From Thecamonas trahens ATCC 50062 (lineage: Eukaryota; Apusozoa; Apusomonadida; Apusomonadidae), in the NCBI RefSeq assembly GCF_000142905.1, contig NW_013657658.1, positions 101,672-165,671 of the forward strand: a stretch of 64,000 nucleotides of DNA, in the 5' to 3' direction. The position numbers were made by a program, and so were the translations under genes. Below, in pieces: positions 28,357 through 37,889 of this stretch (its first letter is position 1; the number at the start of each line of letters is the position of its first letter). The notes under the pieces are model-generated. The model saw only the letters and a program-made list of their open reading frames with translations. It ran no database searches and was not told the DNA's origin.

Positions 28357-31300
28357 ATGCAGGACGCACATGTGGCCTTTGCAGGCAGAACAGCACACAA
28401 GATCCGCAGCATAGCCGTCCATCCTGTCCACCCCTGGGTAGTCGCTTGTGACGCCCGAGAGACCGTCACCTGGTGGGACTACAGACACAAGGTACGGGAA
28501 CGCAGCCATAGAGACAGGCTGCCACCAACGTGTCACTCCATGTGCCCCCCCCCCCCCCCCCCCCTCCCCCCCCCTCCCCCCTCCCCCGTTGCACGTCTCA
28601 CTCACGCATACATGTGGTGGGCAGGTCGTCCTCAAGGAACTCGCCCTCTCAGCCCTCGACGACGAGAAGCGGGCAAACTGGGCGCTGCTGCGGCAAGTGG
28701 AAAAAGCCGCAGACTTTACGGGCCCGGGCTTGGGGCTGACCAGCGGGAGTGCGCCTAAAGCCGAGAAGATTGGTGCCATCGTCGGCGTTGCCTTTGCCGA
28801 TCCGCACTTGCACCGCTGGGCCGCGCCCGAGCCCCACTCCAGCGGCGGCGACGACGAGTTTGCCGACGACCGCGGCGCAGGCCGCAGCGACGGTGGCGCC
28901 CCAGGCACCCGCTCCGCTCCGCGGCGCCACCACTGGATTGTTGTTGTCGCCGAGTACCGCGTCTTTATGCTCGAGTACACGTCGTCGGTCGTTCATGTCC
29001 TCGAGCGCGTCCATCTGGAAAAGCCCGTCGCGGCCTTTGCCATGCTCCACGCCTGCTATCAGATCGTCCTCGGCGGGACCGACGGCGTCATCCGTGTCTG
29101 GGACGCTGCCGAAGAGCGCATGGTTGCCCGCCTCTCGGGTGCGCACACAAAGGCCGTGAGCCACCTCGTCGTCGCCTCGGCGCAGAAGCCGATCCTCATG
29201 TCGGCTGCCTCGGGCGAGGTCGCCCTCTGGGATCTGGAGAGTGAGACCCTTCTCCATCTCATCCCCAAAGTCCACTCCGGCTCGCTGCTTTCCCTCGCCG
29301 TCGGTACCGATCCCGCCCTCATGTACTCGGTCGGCTCTGACAAGAAGCTTGCCGTCTACACCGACGGCGACGGAGGCCACGTCAACCTTGTCTCGCTGCC
29401 ATCAAAGGCACCTCCCGTTGTTGCTCTCACGCCTGCACGCTCGCCGCGCTTTGGCTCCGCCTCCATGCTTGCTATTCGCGAAAAGGACTCGCATCTGTAC
29501 GTCGTCCGCGTCGACGGTGCCGCAGCTCTCGTCTCGCCCATACTCGATCTGCGCCGTCTGCTCCTCGACATTGCTCCGGGCCTCAAAAAGAAGGACAAAG
29601 TGCGGCTCGTCCACTGCGAGTCCCACAGCCTCCACTCGCACGAGATAATCGTCGCTACCGCAGACGCTGTCTTGGTCGTCGCCCTCGACGCCTCGTCACA
29701 CGACGCGCCGCCGACAGCCATTGCCGGCGTCGCCCCCTTCCGCGCCCTCGCCACCGCTACCCGCTCTGCCTACATGCTTGTAGACGCGTGTCTTGCCTCG
29801 CTTGCCCTCTCTGAGAACATGCTTCGCGCCGGCGCCTATGCCTCTGCCGCCACTGCAACGCACTTGGTCCCTCTCGCTACTCTGCCACGCTCCGGCGTTG
29901 CCAAGCTTGCGCTCTCGCCGTCGGAAAAGTACCTTGCTGTGCTCTTTGCCGACGCTCGCGAGGCCGTCATTTACGACACCTCCTCCTGGGCCGTTGTCCA
30001 CCGCGCGTCCGCCGTCCTCGACCTCGCCTGGGCTTCTGGCCTTGATCTCGACGCCTTTGCCGTCTGCTTGCAGGCTCCGCAAGACGCTCGCGACGCCATC
30101 CTAGCCGACGTCGCCGTCGCCGAAAAGAGCACCAAGCGTGAGGCGAGGTGGGACGTCAAGCTCTCCAGCCTTGTCCCTCCACGCCACGGCGAGGCCCTCG
30201 CTGCCACTGTCTCCGTCTCTGTCATCGACTCTGCTGGCCAGGTCTCGGTCACTGCTGCGTCGGTTGCGCTGCCTGCCATGCCCGACCACGTCGCCTCACT
30301 CTCGTCCGCCACACCCGCGTCCGACTCGGGCCTGCACCCGCTCGCTGCGCACCCTGCCGTCGTTCAACTGTTCTCAGGCCCGCTGCTCGGCATTGGCTTT
30401 CTGCGCCCCGAGCGCCGCCTCGCACCCACGGTTGAGCCGTCGGCGGCCGACGGCGCGCCCCGCTACGAGTGGCGCCTTGTCCGCCACCTTGTCTTTGTCG
30501 ACTGGTCCGAGCACAAGGTTGTTGGCCACCCCATGGAGCTGCCGCGCGCGTTGGTGTGGGATGTGTGCCACGGGGCGCGCGTCGCCGTCGCCTACGACTC
30601 TCACCTCGTTGTCGCCGAGGCCGGCCCTTCCGGCGTGCTCGAGTCGGTCTGCAGGGCCCCGTTCCGCCTCACCTCGGCGGTCTGGTTCAACAACTCGTTG
30701 CTGTTCGCCACCGCAAGCGAGATTCGCGTCCTCTTCCCGTCGCGCCTCGCGGCGTCCACCTGGCTTCTGGCCTCGTATGCTGTCCCACCCGCGCTCGCCG
30801 GCAGCTGCGGGCCTGGCCAGGGCGAGACCGCGCTCGCCGACCAGCTCCGCCCCGCCGGCGCCATTGCGCTCCTCGGCGTCGTCGACGACGCCCTACTTGT
30901 TCTCGACACCCGCAACCGGGTCACTCCCATCTCGCTCGCTGCAGCCGCCCTCAAGTTCCGCCTGCTTTCCACCGCTGGCGAACACGCGGGCGCGCTGCAG
31001 TGGGCACAGGTCATCCACGCAAGCCACTGCGCCGAGCTCGCAGCCTTTCTCGAGGCCCGCGGCGCGGTCGCCTCGGCCCTCGCCGTCCCGCACCTCGATC
31101 TCTGGTCGCGCTTTGCCATCTGCATCCGCGCCGGCGAGCTTGCCTCGGCCCTTGAGTGCGCACTGGAGCGCGCCCGGGCCGTGGGCAAGGTCCTGCTCGA
31201 CGTTCGGACCGCAGCTGGTGCTGCCGATGACGACCCCGCACACGAAGCCGGCCACACCTCGCGCGTTCTGGCCGGTGTCGAGCCCATCCAGCTCCCAGCG

Positions 31301-31813
31301 CGAGCCCCGCTGCCGCTATTTGGCTCGCCGCCGCGCTGGGCCGCCGACGATGCGCTCGACGGCGAGTCGCTCGCCCGCAACGTCCGCGACGCCGTCGCTC
31401 ACCTTGTCCTTGTCGCCGAGCTCGCGGGGCGTGCAGAGCCAATGGCGCTCAAAGTCGTCGTCCAGGCCTACTCGGCCGCCGGCGAGCTCGACCCGCGTGC
31501 CTATCTCTCGCTGGCACTGTTCTTCTGGGAGGCCTCACTCGTCGACCTTCTCCGCGCCCTCCTCGACCAGCTCCGGGCCAAAAGCCTCCTCGACGCGGCC
31601 ATCTTTGTCGCAGCCCTCCTCGAGGACGGCGAGGAGCTGCGCACCTCCCTAGTCGCCTGCGATCGACTCGGTGAGGCCCTCGCCGTCACCGATGGCTGGC
31701 GCCTGGGCCAGCGCCACGTCCTCGCCCAAGTGTGGGAGCGTCGGCGGCAATCTCCCGCTGGCCCGTCCATCAACATGAGTGCCGGTGTGGCTGATCGCGT
31801 CAGCCGCCAGTAA
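28357..31813 (+). CDS. TSET complex beta-propeller/solenoid subunit, TTRAY1 (TWD40-1)-like
   Basis: Exon 1 (28357-28491) and exon 2 (28625-31813) with a 133-nt intron (GTACGG...GGGCAG, poly-C inside) encode 1,107 aa. The N-terminus IRSIAVHPVHPWVVACDA...TWWDYRHK is the start of COPI-alpha/beta'-type propellers. Further features match plant TWD40-1 as I remember it: IVLGGTDGVIRVWD, MSAASGEVALWDLE, REKDSHLYVV, a second propeller with FSGPLLGIGFLRPERRLAP, and an alpha-solenoid with LLSTAGEHAGALQWAQ and AGELASALECALERA. TSET is an ancient coat-like adaptor complex acting in endocytosis at the plasma membrane. The stop codon TAA is the site of a transposon insertion. Alternative: another coatomer-related propeller/solenoid protein. 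Confidence 0.75.
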
Positions 31814-31819
31814 AGCAGC
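31812..31819. repeat. left target-site duplication of the hAT element
   Basis: AAAGCAGC, identical to 34630-34637. It begins at the second base of the TAA stop codon (31811-31813) of the TTRAY1-like gene, so the insertion leaves the stop codon intact. Confidence 0.95.
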
Positions 31820-34629
31820 CAGTGTTTGAAATTTCGCGAAATATTGGTCAGGAATGAATACCTGGACCTTTGGAATGAATATTCCTCTACAGGTCGATAC
31901 CGAGCTTCGTGGAGGCAGCGATCCAGCAGCGCGTGAGCACCATCTTCTCGATCCTTTCGGAGTCAAGACGGTTGCGCTTACGAGTGAGCATGTCTGTGCC
32001 CACCGAGTTGAGCCGTTCCACGCTCGCAGCTGCAGCAGAGGGGAGCAGCAGCGGACGAAGGAGCGCCGTTGCTGCCTCCATAAGATCGAAGATGCGCTGA
32101 TCGTCACCGAAGCGGCACTTAGTGCGGGCCAAGGCGGGGATCAGCTGGATGCGCGCGTCTGGCGACATCGTTACACCGATGTTCTTGTAGTCGAAGATGG
32201 CCTGAGTAAGTGCCTTGGAGTAACTCTCGATTAGCAGAGTCGCGGAAGGGCGGTTGCTCGCCTGCTGGGCAAAGGCCGTGCGCGGCTTCTTGGACCCAAC
32301 GCGACTACCGGTGGTAGCCTCAAGCTGGCGCTTGTACTTTTGCAGAATAAGGTCCACAACTTCATCACATCGTGACGACTCAGTCCCGCACTCGGACACA
32401 CCTGATGAACCGGCACTGATGTTGTTCGCAGATGCAGAGGCGCGCCGAGGAGCATCATCTGGGGCAAACGCGATGTCCACCACTTCCGGGACAGGTTCGT
32501 TCTCGGTGCGCGCAAGCTGGTCATGGAATGCAACCGCAATCTTGCTCGCAAAGCGGCCCCACACGTCGCGGCGAACGCGCTGGATCAAGGTATCTGTCGT
32601 TCTGTCGCCGTACAATGCCTTGGCGTAGCAGCCATAAAACTCTCGCAGTTGCTCATGGGTGACCTCGGGGTCAATGAGGAAAGCGAATAGCGATGTGTCT
32701 TGCTCGGCAAAGTACTTGAGCTCGCTTCCGATTGCCTTCAAAGCGGCTGTGCCCGCGCCAGACGCCTGGACTGAGATAATCTCTTGCATGCCGGAGCGCA
32801 TATGCAGCATCGTCACAATCGCATCCGAGGGCCGATTATCCTCCCTCTGCGATCTGGTGGAGGCCATGTCGATCATGCTGAGGACTGGGTACGCGAGCTT
32901 GAGCTGCGCCCAGTCGTCGTCCGAAAGCTTCTCGACCGAGACCTCCGGCATGGAGCAGAGCTCGTCAATGTCCTCGCGCATGTCGAGCATGCGATTGAGC
33001 ATGGCAACAGTCGACCCCCAGCGGGTGACGACAGATGGGCGCAGCGACCGCGGACGACGACGTGGCATGATAGGAGGGGCGACCTTGTGCGCCAATCCGC
33101 CCTGCACTAGCCCTTTGTACTTGGAGACCTCGATGTTGTACTCCTCCTGTTCCAAGTGCTCCTTCTTGTCAATGATATGGTCGAGGTAGCGCTTGACCTT
33201 AGACGAGCGCTGAACGAGGGCCACAATGCGACGAGCCTTCGACAGAGGATCCGGGCGACCATCGAGAGGGGCATTGGGCAGGTCTGAGAGCAACAAATCG
33301 TCGAGGGGGACGTCATCGTTGGTAGCACCGGGGTTCTTGCGCTTGGCCACTGGCGCAACTGGTGCGGGCGCCGACAAGTCGGCTCCGCTGAACGGACCTG
33401 GCGTTGGATCGCTCGAGTTAGCCTCCATTGGCTCGGTGTCGCTACCTACGTCATCCCCCTCCGTGTCCGAAAAGTTGTCCACAAGCTTGTCTCCGACTAG
33501 GTCGAGCATGTTGTCCTGCATGATGAGCTCAGGGCAGGGCTCGGCGACCGAGCCGAGGTGGCGGATGACCTTGCCTGCGATGAGGTTGATGCGGTGGGAT
33601 AGGCAGGGAAACCAAGGCAGACCAAGCTCACGCGCCATGCACGGCATGACCGACGTAGTGTCAGTCGCCACGCCGCAAACACGGCCCCACTCCAGTCCCA
33701 TCCGATCCGTGCATTCCTTCACCATACTGGCCAGTGTGGCCGCATTGGTAGACAGGTGATCCAGTGCTTCCGCTGCTACGGCGCCTGATGATGGCTCGCT
33801 ATCCAAACCAGTCTCCTGGATCGCGAGCATAGTCTCAGGCGTGAGGGCACGAAAAGCAACCGGAACGGTTACACGCTCTCCATCATTATTGTAGAAGGAG
33901 GCGCACATGCCGAGAAATGACTTGTGTGTCGCCTTGGACGTCCACTCGTCGACATACAGCACGACAGGTCCGGACTTTGTCAGGTTGACGACGGACTGGC
34001 GGCAGCGCTCAAACAACGCATCAAGGCCAGGTCCGGCTACCTGGTACGCAGATGGAAGTACTTGCTTGATTTGCTCAACAGAGAGGCGCGATGCCGCCGC
34101 CACCATGGCGTGCATGTCGGGGTTGTCCATGATGCGGAACGGCGAGTGCGAGCTCAGGACGAACTTGACGGCTGCAGGCGCCGTTGCCCTCTTGCGAGCC
34201 GCTAGTGACTTGCCGGACAGCGTCCCAAGTGACTGCGTGATGGATGGCTGGGACGAGGTCTCAGGGCCGACTGCCTTAGCAAGCCGCTGGATGAGGCTGC
34301 GGTGCTGAAGCTTCATGTGGTTGGCGATGTTGGAGGTCTTACCATGCGAGGCGGTGACCTGCACGCCACACAGCATGCATCGAAACTTGCCATCCTCGCC
34401 ACCTTCATCTTCGTAAACCACCGACCAGTACACGCTTGACTTGCTTTGACTGCGAACACGCAAGTTGCGCAGCACATCGCCGGTCATGGTAGTGCTGAGA
34501 GCGGTGTAGATTCTGGCGTCAAGTCCGGGCAAAGTCGCACATGTGGGTATTCATAGCCCCGAAAGGGAATACCGAATTGAATACCTGGATGAATAGACCG
34601 ATGAATGCTGGTATTCATTGCAAACACTG
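31820..34629. mobile_element. complete hAT-superfamily DNA transposon
   Basis: A 2,810-bp element bounded by terminal inverted repeats CAGTGTTTGAAAT (31820-31832) and the reverse complement of CAGTGTTTGCAAT (34617-34629), 12 of 13 identical. It is flanked by a perfect 8-bp target duplication AAAGCAGC at 31812-31819 and 34630-34637, the hAT hallmark. Subterminal AATGAATACC-type motifs recur at both ends (31853, 31873, 34544, 34566, 34578, 34611) and may bind transposase. It encodes one intact transposase on the minus strand. The intact ends, ORF and duplication indicate recent insertion. Confidence 0.96.
31887..34532 (-). CDS. hAT transposase with BED zinc finger
   Basis: An 881-aa intact transposase. 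A BED-type finger lies near residues 35-80: C52/C55 in CMLCGV and H72/H77 in ANHMKLQH. The RNase H-like catalytic core has D195 (LYVDEWTS), D291 (GVATDTTSV) and the C310/H313 pair in CLSHRINLI. An acidic/Ser-rich insertion (about 350-410) precedes the helical insertion domain, with TRWGST near residue 510. The C-terminal hAT dimerisation region ASVERLNSVGTDMLTRKRNR holds the third catalytic acid E839. It cuts and rejoins DNA through a hairpin at donor ends. A second start at MTGDVLRNL (residue 16) is possible. All key residues are present, so it may be active. Confidence 0.95.
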   Translation of the reverse strand: MPGLDARIYTALSTTMTGDVLRNLRVRSQSKSSVYWSVVYEDEGGEDGKFRCMLCGVQVTASHGKTSNIANHMKLQHRSLIQRLAKAVGPETSSQPSITQSLGTLSGKSLAARKRATAPAAVKFVLSSHSPFRIMDNPDMHAMVAAASRLSVEQIKQVLPSAYQVAGPGLDALFERCRQSVVNLTKSGPVVLYVDEWTSKATHKSFLGMCASFYNNDGERVTVPVAFRALTPETMLAIQETGLDSEPSSGAVAAEALDHLSTNAATLASMVKECTDRMGLEWGRVCGVATDTTSVMPCMARELGLPWFPCLSHRINLIAGKVIRHLGSVAEPCPELIMQDNMLDLVGDKLVDNFSDTEGDDVGSDTEPMEANSSDPTPGPFSGADLSAPAPVAPVAKRKNPGATNDDVPLDDLLLSDLPNAPLDGRPDPLSKARRIVALVQRSSKVKRYLDHIIDKKEHLEQEEYNIEVSKYKGLVQGGLAHKVAPPIMPRRRPRSLRPSVVTRWGSTVAMLNRMLDMREDIDELCSMPEVSVEKLSDDDWAQLKLAYPVLSMIDMASTRSQREDNRPSDAIVTMLHMRSGMQEIISVQASGAGTAALKAIGSELKYFAEQDTSLFAFLIDPEVTHEQLREFYGCYAKALYGDRTTDTLIQRVRRDVWGRFASKIAVAFHDQLARTENEPVPEVVDIAFAPDDAPRRASASANNISAGSSGVSECGTESSRCDEVVDLILQKYKRQLEATTGSRVGSKKPRTAFAQQASNRPSATLLIESYSKALTQAIFDYKNIGVTMSPDARIQLIPALARTKCRFGDDQRIFDLMEAATALLRPLLLPSAAAASVERLNSVGTDMLTRKRNRLDSERIEKMVLTRCWIAASTKLGIDL

Positions 34630-34637
34630 AAAGCAGC
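34630..34637. repeat. right target-site duplication of the hAT element
   Basis: AAAGCAGC, a perfect copy of the left duplication, 46 bp before the SelO start codon. Confidence 0.95.
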
Positions 34638-34683
34638 CCACCTGTCGCTCGCCCGCACGCGTGATCAGCCTCGGGAGCACCGC

Positions 34684-36573
34684 ATGGCAGCGTCAGCCGA
34701 CACCGTTCCGACTAGCCCCGGCACTTCCGCGGCCAAGGCAAGCAACAAGCTCGCGAATGGTGATGGCAGCGAGGTGCCGTCGGTGCTCGAGCTGTTGGAG
34801 AGCCTCCAATGGGAGAACAGCTGCGTGACGTCGCTGCCGTACGAGGCCGAGCCGCCGCCGGGCGCACCTGCGCAGCGCGAGGTTGTAGGCGCATGCTTTG
34901 CGGCTGCAGCACCGACTCCTGTGGCTTCGCCGCGTCTTGTGGCCTACTCGCGTAGCGCCCTTGCCCTCCTCGGCATCGACCAGGACGCTCTCGCCGCGAG
35001 CGTGGCCACCAACCGCGACGATGCCGCCGCTGTCTTTGCAGGCAACGTTGTGCCGGCCGGCGCATCCCCTGCGGCCCACTGCTACTGCGGCTTCCAGTTT
35101 GGCTACTTTTCCGGCCAGCTTGGTGACGGCGCCACCATGTACCTCGGTGAGACCGTGGGCGGGCCTGCAGGGCGCATGGAGATCCAGTACAAGGGCGCGG
35201 GCAAGACCCCATTCTCGCGCACCGCCGACGGGCGCAAGGTCTTGCGCTCCTCGCTCCGCGAGTTTATCGCCTCGGAGGCCATGGCTGCCCTCGGCATCCC
35301 CACCACCCGTGCCGGCTCGCTCGTTGTCTCAGACACCTACGTTGTACGCGATGTCTTCTACGACGGCAACCCGGCCATGGAGCCGGCCGCCGTCATCACT
35401 CGCCTCGCGCCGTCGTTCCTCCGCTTCGGCTCGTTTGAGATTTGCCGGAGCGAGGACGAAGTCACTGGCCGCGCCGGCCCTTCGGCCTCGGCTCCGCATG
35501 TCCTTGGCGATCTCACCCGCTTTGTCATCGATCAGTACTACCCTCACCTGGCGGGTGTCGAGCGGCCGGTTGAGGCGCTCGTCCTCGACGTTGCTGCCCG
35601 GACCGGCCGCCTGGTCGCGGGCTGGCAGACGGTTGGCTTTTGCCACGGCGTCCTCAACACTGACAACATGTCCATCCTTGGCCTGACCATTGACTATGGT
35701 CCGTACGGTTTTTTGGAGCACTACAACGCCCAGTATGTGTGCAACGGCTCGGACGATGGAGCCCGCTACACCTACGGCGCTCAACCGGAGATTTGCGCCT
35801 GGAACTGCTGCAGACTTGCCGAATCGCTCCGGCCGCTTCTGGACGATGAGGGCGCAAGCATGAGCGAGGAGGAGGTTCGCAACGCGTTCTTTGCCGCCTA
35901 CGATGACGAGTACGTTGCCCGGATGCGCGAGAAGCTCGGCCTCCGCCCCGATGTTGAGCCGCACGAGGTGCGCGCGTATGCCAAGAGCCTGTTTGAGGTG
36001 TTTGACGCCACCGGCGCAGACTTTACCTCGACCTTCCGGCTCCTCGCTTCACTTCACGCTGGCTGCAACGAGACTGAGCTCGCTGCGCGCATTGCATCCC
36101 GGTGCGTCACTCCGGCACAGCTAGAGGCTGCCGCCCAGGGCCGCATTTCGGACGAGAAGATTGCTGCGGTGCGCCAACTGCTCGCCACCGCTCCGCACAT
36201 GCTCGCGCACATTCCGCCGCGCGTGCTGCAGGGCGAGCTACGTAAGGCCGAAGTGCGGGAGCGCGCCCGCGCGCTCTCCGCTTACCAAAAGGTGGCCGAC
36301 GACACTGCCGCCTGGCAGTCGTATCTGACCGGGCCGTACGCCGCCATGGTTGCCGAGGCCGGCTCTGATGAGCCGACTCGTGCTGCGCAAATGGCGGCAG
36401 CCAACCCTGCCCAAGTCCCGCGCAACGCCATCTTGCAGGCCGCGATCGACGCCGCCGAAAGCGGTGACTTTGCGCTTGTCGACGCCCTCGTCGACGTCGA
36501 CTGGTTCGACGACGACGCCGTGGCAGGGCTGGCCGGCGCCGACGGCGCCGTCGAGCCGATGGTGGTCACCTGA
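34684..36573 (+). CDS. SELENOO: SelO-type protein AMPylase (UPF0061/YdiU family)
   Basis: A 629-aa protein; start at 34684 (MAASADTVPT), since upstream in-frame codons lie in the transposon terminus. SelO is a pseudokinase-fold enzyme that transfers AMP to Ser/Thr/Tyr, mitochondrial in many eukaryotes and linked to redox control. Family motifs: FAGNVVPAGASP, YCGFQFGYFSGQLGDGA (glycine loop), YKGAGKTPFSRTADGRKVLRSS (lysine and switch; key part RSSLREFIASEA), FCHGVLNTDNMSILGLTIDYGP (metal-binding Asn/Asp; TDNMS and IDYGP), and QPEICAWNCCRLAE. Bacterial and animal SelO end in a redox Cys or Sec pair; this protein ends PMVVT without cysteine. No clear mitochondrial presequence. The transposon now occupies its former upstream region. 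Confidence 0.92.
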   Translation: MAASADTVPTSPGTSAAKASNKLANGDGSEVPSVLELLESLQWENSCVTSLPYEAEPPPGAPAQREVVGACFAAAAPTPVASPRLVAYSRSALALLGIDQDALAASVATNRDDAAAVFAGNVVPAGASPAAHCYCGFQFGYFSGQLGDGATMYLGETVGGPAGRMEIQYKGAGKTPFSRTADGRKVLRSSLREFIASEAMAALGIPTTRAGSLVVSDTYVVRDVFYDGNPAMEPAAVITRLAPSFLRFGSFEICRSEDEVTGRAGPSASAPHVLGDLTRFVIDQYYPHLAGVERPVEALVLDVAARTGRLVAGWQTVGFCHGVLNTDNMSILGLTIDYGPYGFLEHYNAQYVCNGSDDGARYTYGAQPEICAWNCCRLAESLRPLLDDEGASMSEEEVRNAFFAAYDDEYVARMREKLGLRPDVEPHEVRAYAKSLFEVFDATGADFTSTFRLLASLHAGCNETELAARIASRCVTPAQLEAAAQGRISDEKIAAVRQLLATAPHMLAHIPPRVLQGELRKAEVRERARALSAYQKVADDTAAWQSYLTGPYAAMVAEAGSDEPTRAAQMAAANPAQVPRNAILQAAIDAAESGDFALVDALVDVDWFDDDAVAGLAGADGAVEPMVVT

Positions 36574-36788
36574 TCTTCGTAGATCTTCCAGCTCCGCTCC
36601 CGAGTGTGCTATCGCTCGCTGTAGGCCTGTCTCCCATGACGATGCTTGGCCCCAAGCTCTCTGCGCGCTACGCGTGGGCGAGCCGGCCAGGTCTCCGAGC
36701 CGGGCAGGCCCAGCGGGCGGTGTTTGTGGTGCACGCGCGGAGCGTCGAGTTGGCAGGGTGCAGGGTGGAATGGAAAGAGAGAAATTGT

Positions 36789-37237
36789 TTAGATGGTCTT
36801 GATGGTGGTGGTGAGGCGGTCGGCAATGTCGGCCGGGTCGGCAGCGTCAGCGAGCGGAATGGTGGTCTCCACGCCCTTGGGCAGGCGAAGGACAATGTGC
36901 GGGGAGACGCCGGGCGCCGGGCGGACCAGCAGCGGCACCTCCGGGTTGGCCTTCTTCAGCGCGACGTAGTTGGAGGCCACGTAGTTGCTACGGGAATGTA
37001 TGCATGCATATGTATATGTGTGTGGTGTATGTGCGTGTGTGTTGGGGGATCTTGGCGACACAGAGAGGGGGGGAGGGGAGGGGGGGGTAGGGTTAGGGGG
37101 TTGGGCAAGGGTATGGGCAAAGGTAGGACGTACCGCATGGGCTCAGAGGCTGACGAGTATTCACAAAAGTGGAAGCGGACCTCGCGGACGACCTTTGCCA
37201 GGTCTGCGACGGCAGCAACAGCAGCACGGGAAGCCAT
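36789..37237 (-). CDS. NDUFA2: mitochondrial complex I subunit NDUFA2 (B8)
   Basis: Two exons: 37237-37134 and 36987-36789, with a 146-nt intron (GTACGT donor, CCCGTAG acceptor, phase 2), giving 100 aa (human 99). It is an accessory subunit of respiratory complex I with a thioredoxin-like fold. Exon 1 encodes VREVRFHFCEYSSASEPM, matching the REIRIHLCQ strand of the family. Exon 2 encodes NYVALKKANPEVPLLVRPA, matching YVELKKANPDLPILIRE. A C-terminal helix with DRLTTTI ends the protein. One of the two redox cysteines of some relatives is absent. Divergent from the WDR17-like gene. Confidence 0.93.
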
Positions 37238-37652
37238 GGGTGTGTGTGGGGGAGAGGGGGGTGGGGTGGGGGGGGGGGAAGGGGGTGTGGTGGTGTGGTG
37301 GGAGGGAGTTGTGTGTGTCGGGGGGAAAGGGAGGGAAGGTCGTTTGGGGGCCGCTGGCTGAATACTCTCGGAGGAGGGGCGGGATAGGGGTTGGTTTCGG
37401 GAGGGGGGGGGGGGAATGGGCTCACTACTCTCTCTCTCTTTCTCTTTCTCTTTCTCTCTGTCGGTTGTGGGCGCATGGTAGGTCAATGGGCGGGATAGGG
37501 GCAGGGGTAGTGGGGAGGCATGTATGGAGGAGGTGGGGAGTGTGTGTGGGTGAGAGGAGGGGGGTAGGTGGGTGGGTGGGGGTGGTGGGAGGGGGGGGGA
37601 GGGAGGGGAGGGGTGAGGGGGGAGGGACAGAGGAGAAGGGGGGTCAGCTAGC

Positions 37653-37696
<44 letters not shown>

Positions 37697-37889
37697 GTGA
37701 GGGGTATGCGTATGTGTGTATGCGTATGTGTGTGTGTGTGCGTGTTTGTGTGTGTGGGGGGGCGGAGCTGGCCAAGGGCGGGAAACCGAGACTCACAGCT
37801 CGGTTGTGTCGGTGTGTGTGTCGGTGTGTCGGTGTGTGTGTCGGTGTGTGTGTCGCTGTGATGGGGTATGGGTGCCGCGGGAGAGACAG
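37238..37889. repeat. intergenic simple-repeat region between NDUFA2 and WDR17-like genes
   Basis: G-rich tracts (about 37255-37290, 37400-37413, 37555-37640), a CT tract (37430-37460), an uninterrupted (GT)20 at 37655-37694, and a GTGTGTCGGT minisatellite at about 37800-37860. It must contain the divergent promoters and probably a small first exon of the WDR17-like gene, which I cannot place. No other gene seen. Confidence 0.7.

Noticed and set aside
28448-28624. Start of the TTRAY1-like protein at 28448 with a Pro-rich N-terminus
   Set aside because: This part is the poly-C-containing intron; splicing 28491 to 28625 joins a typical propeller start in phase.
37655-37694. Telomere- or centromere-like repeat
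   Set aside because: Simple (GT)20 microsatellite in an intergenic region; no TTAGGG-type arrays and genes on both sides.
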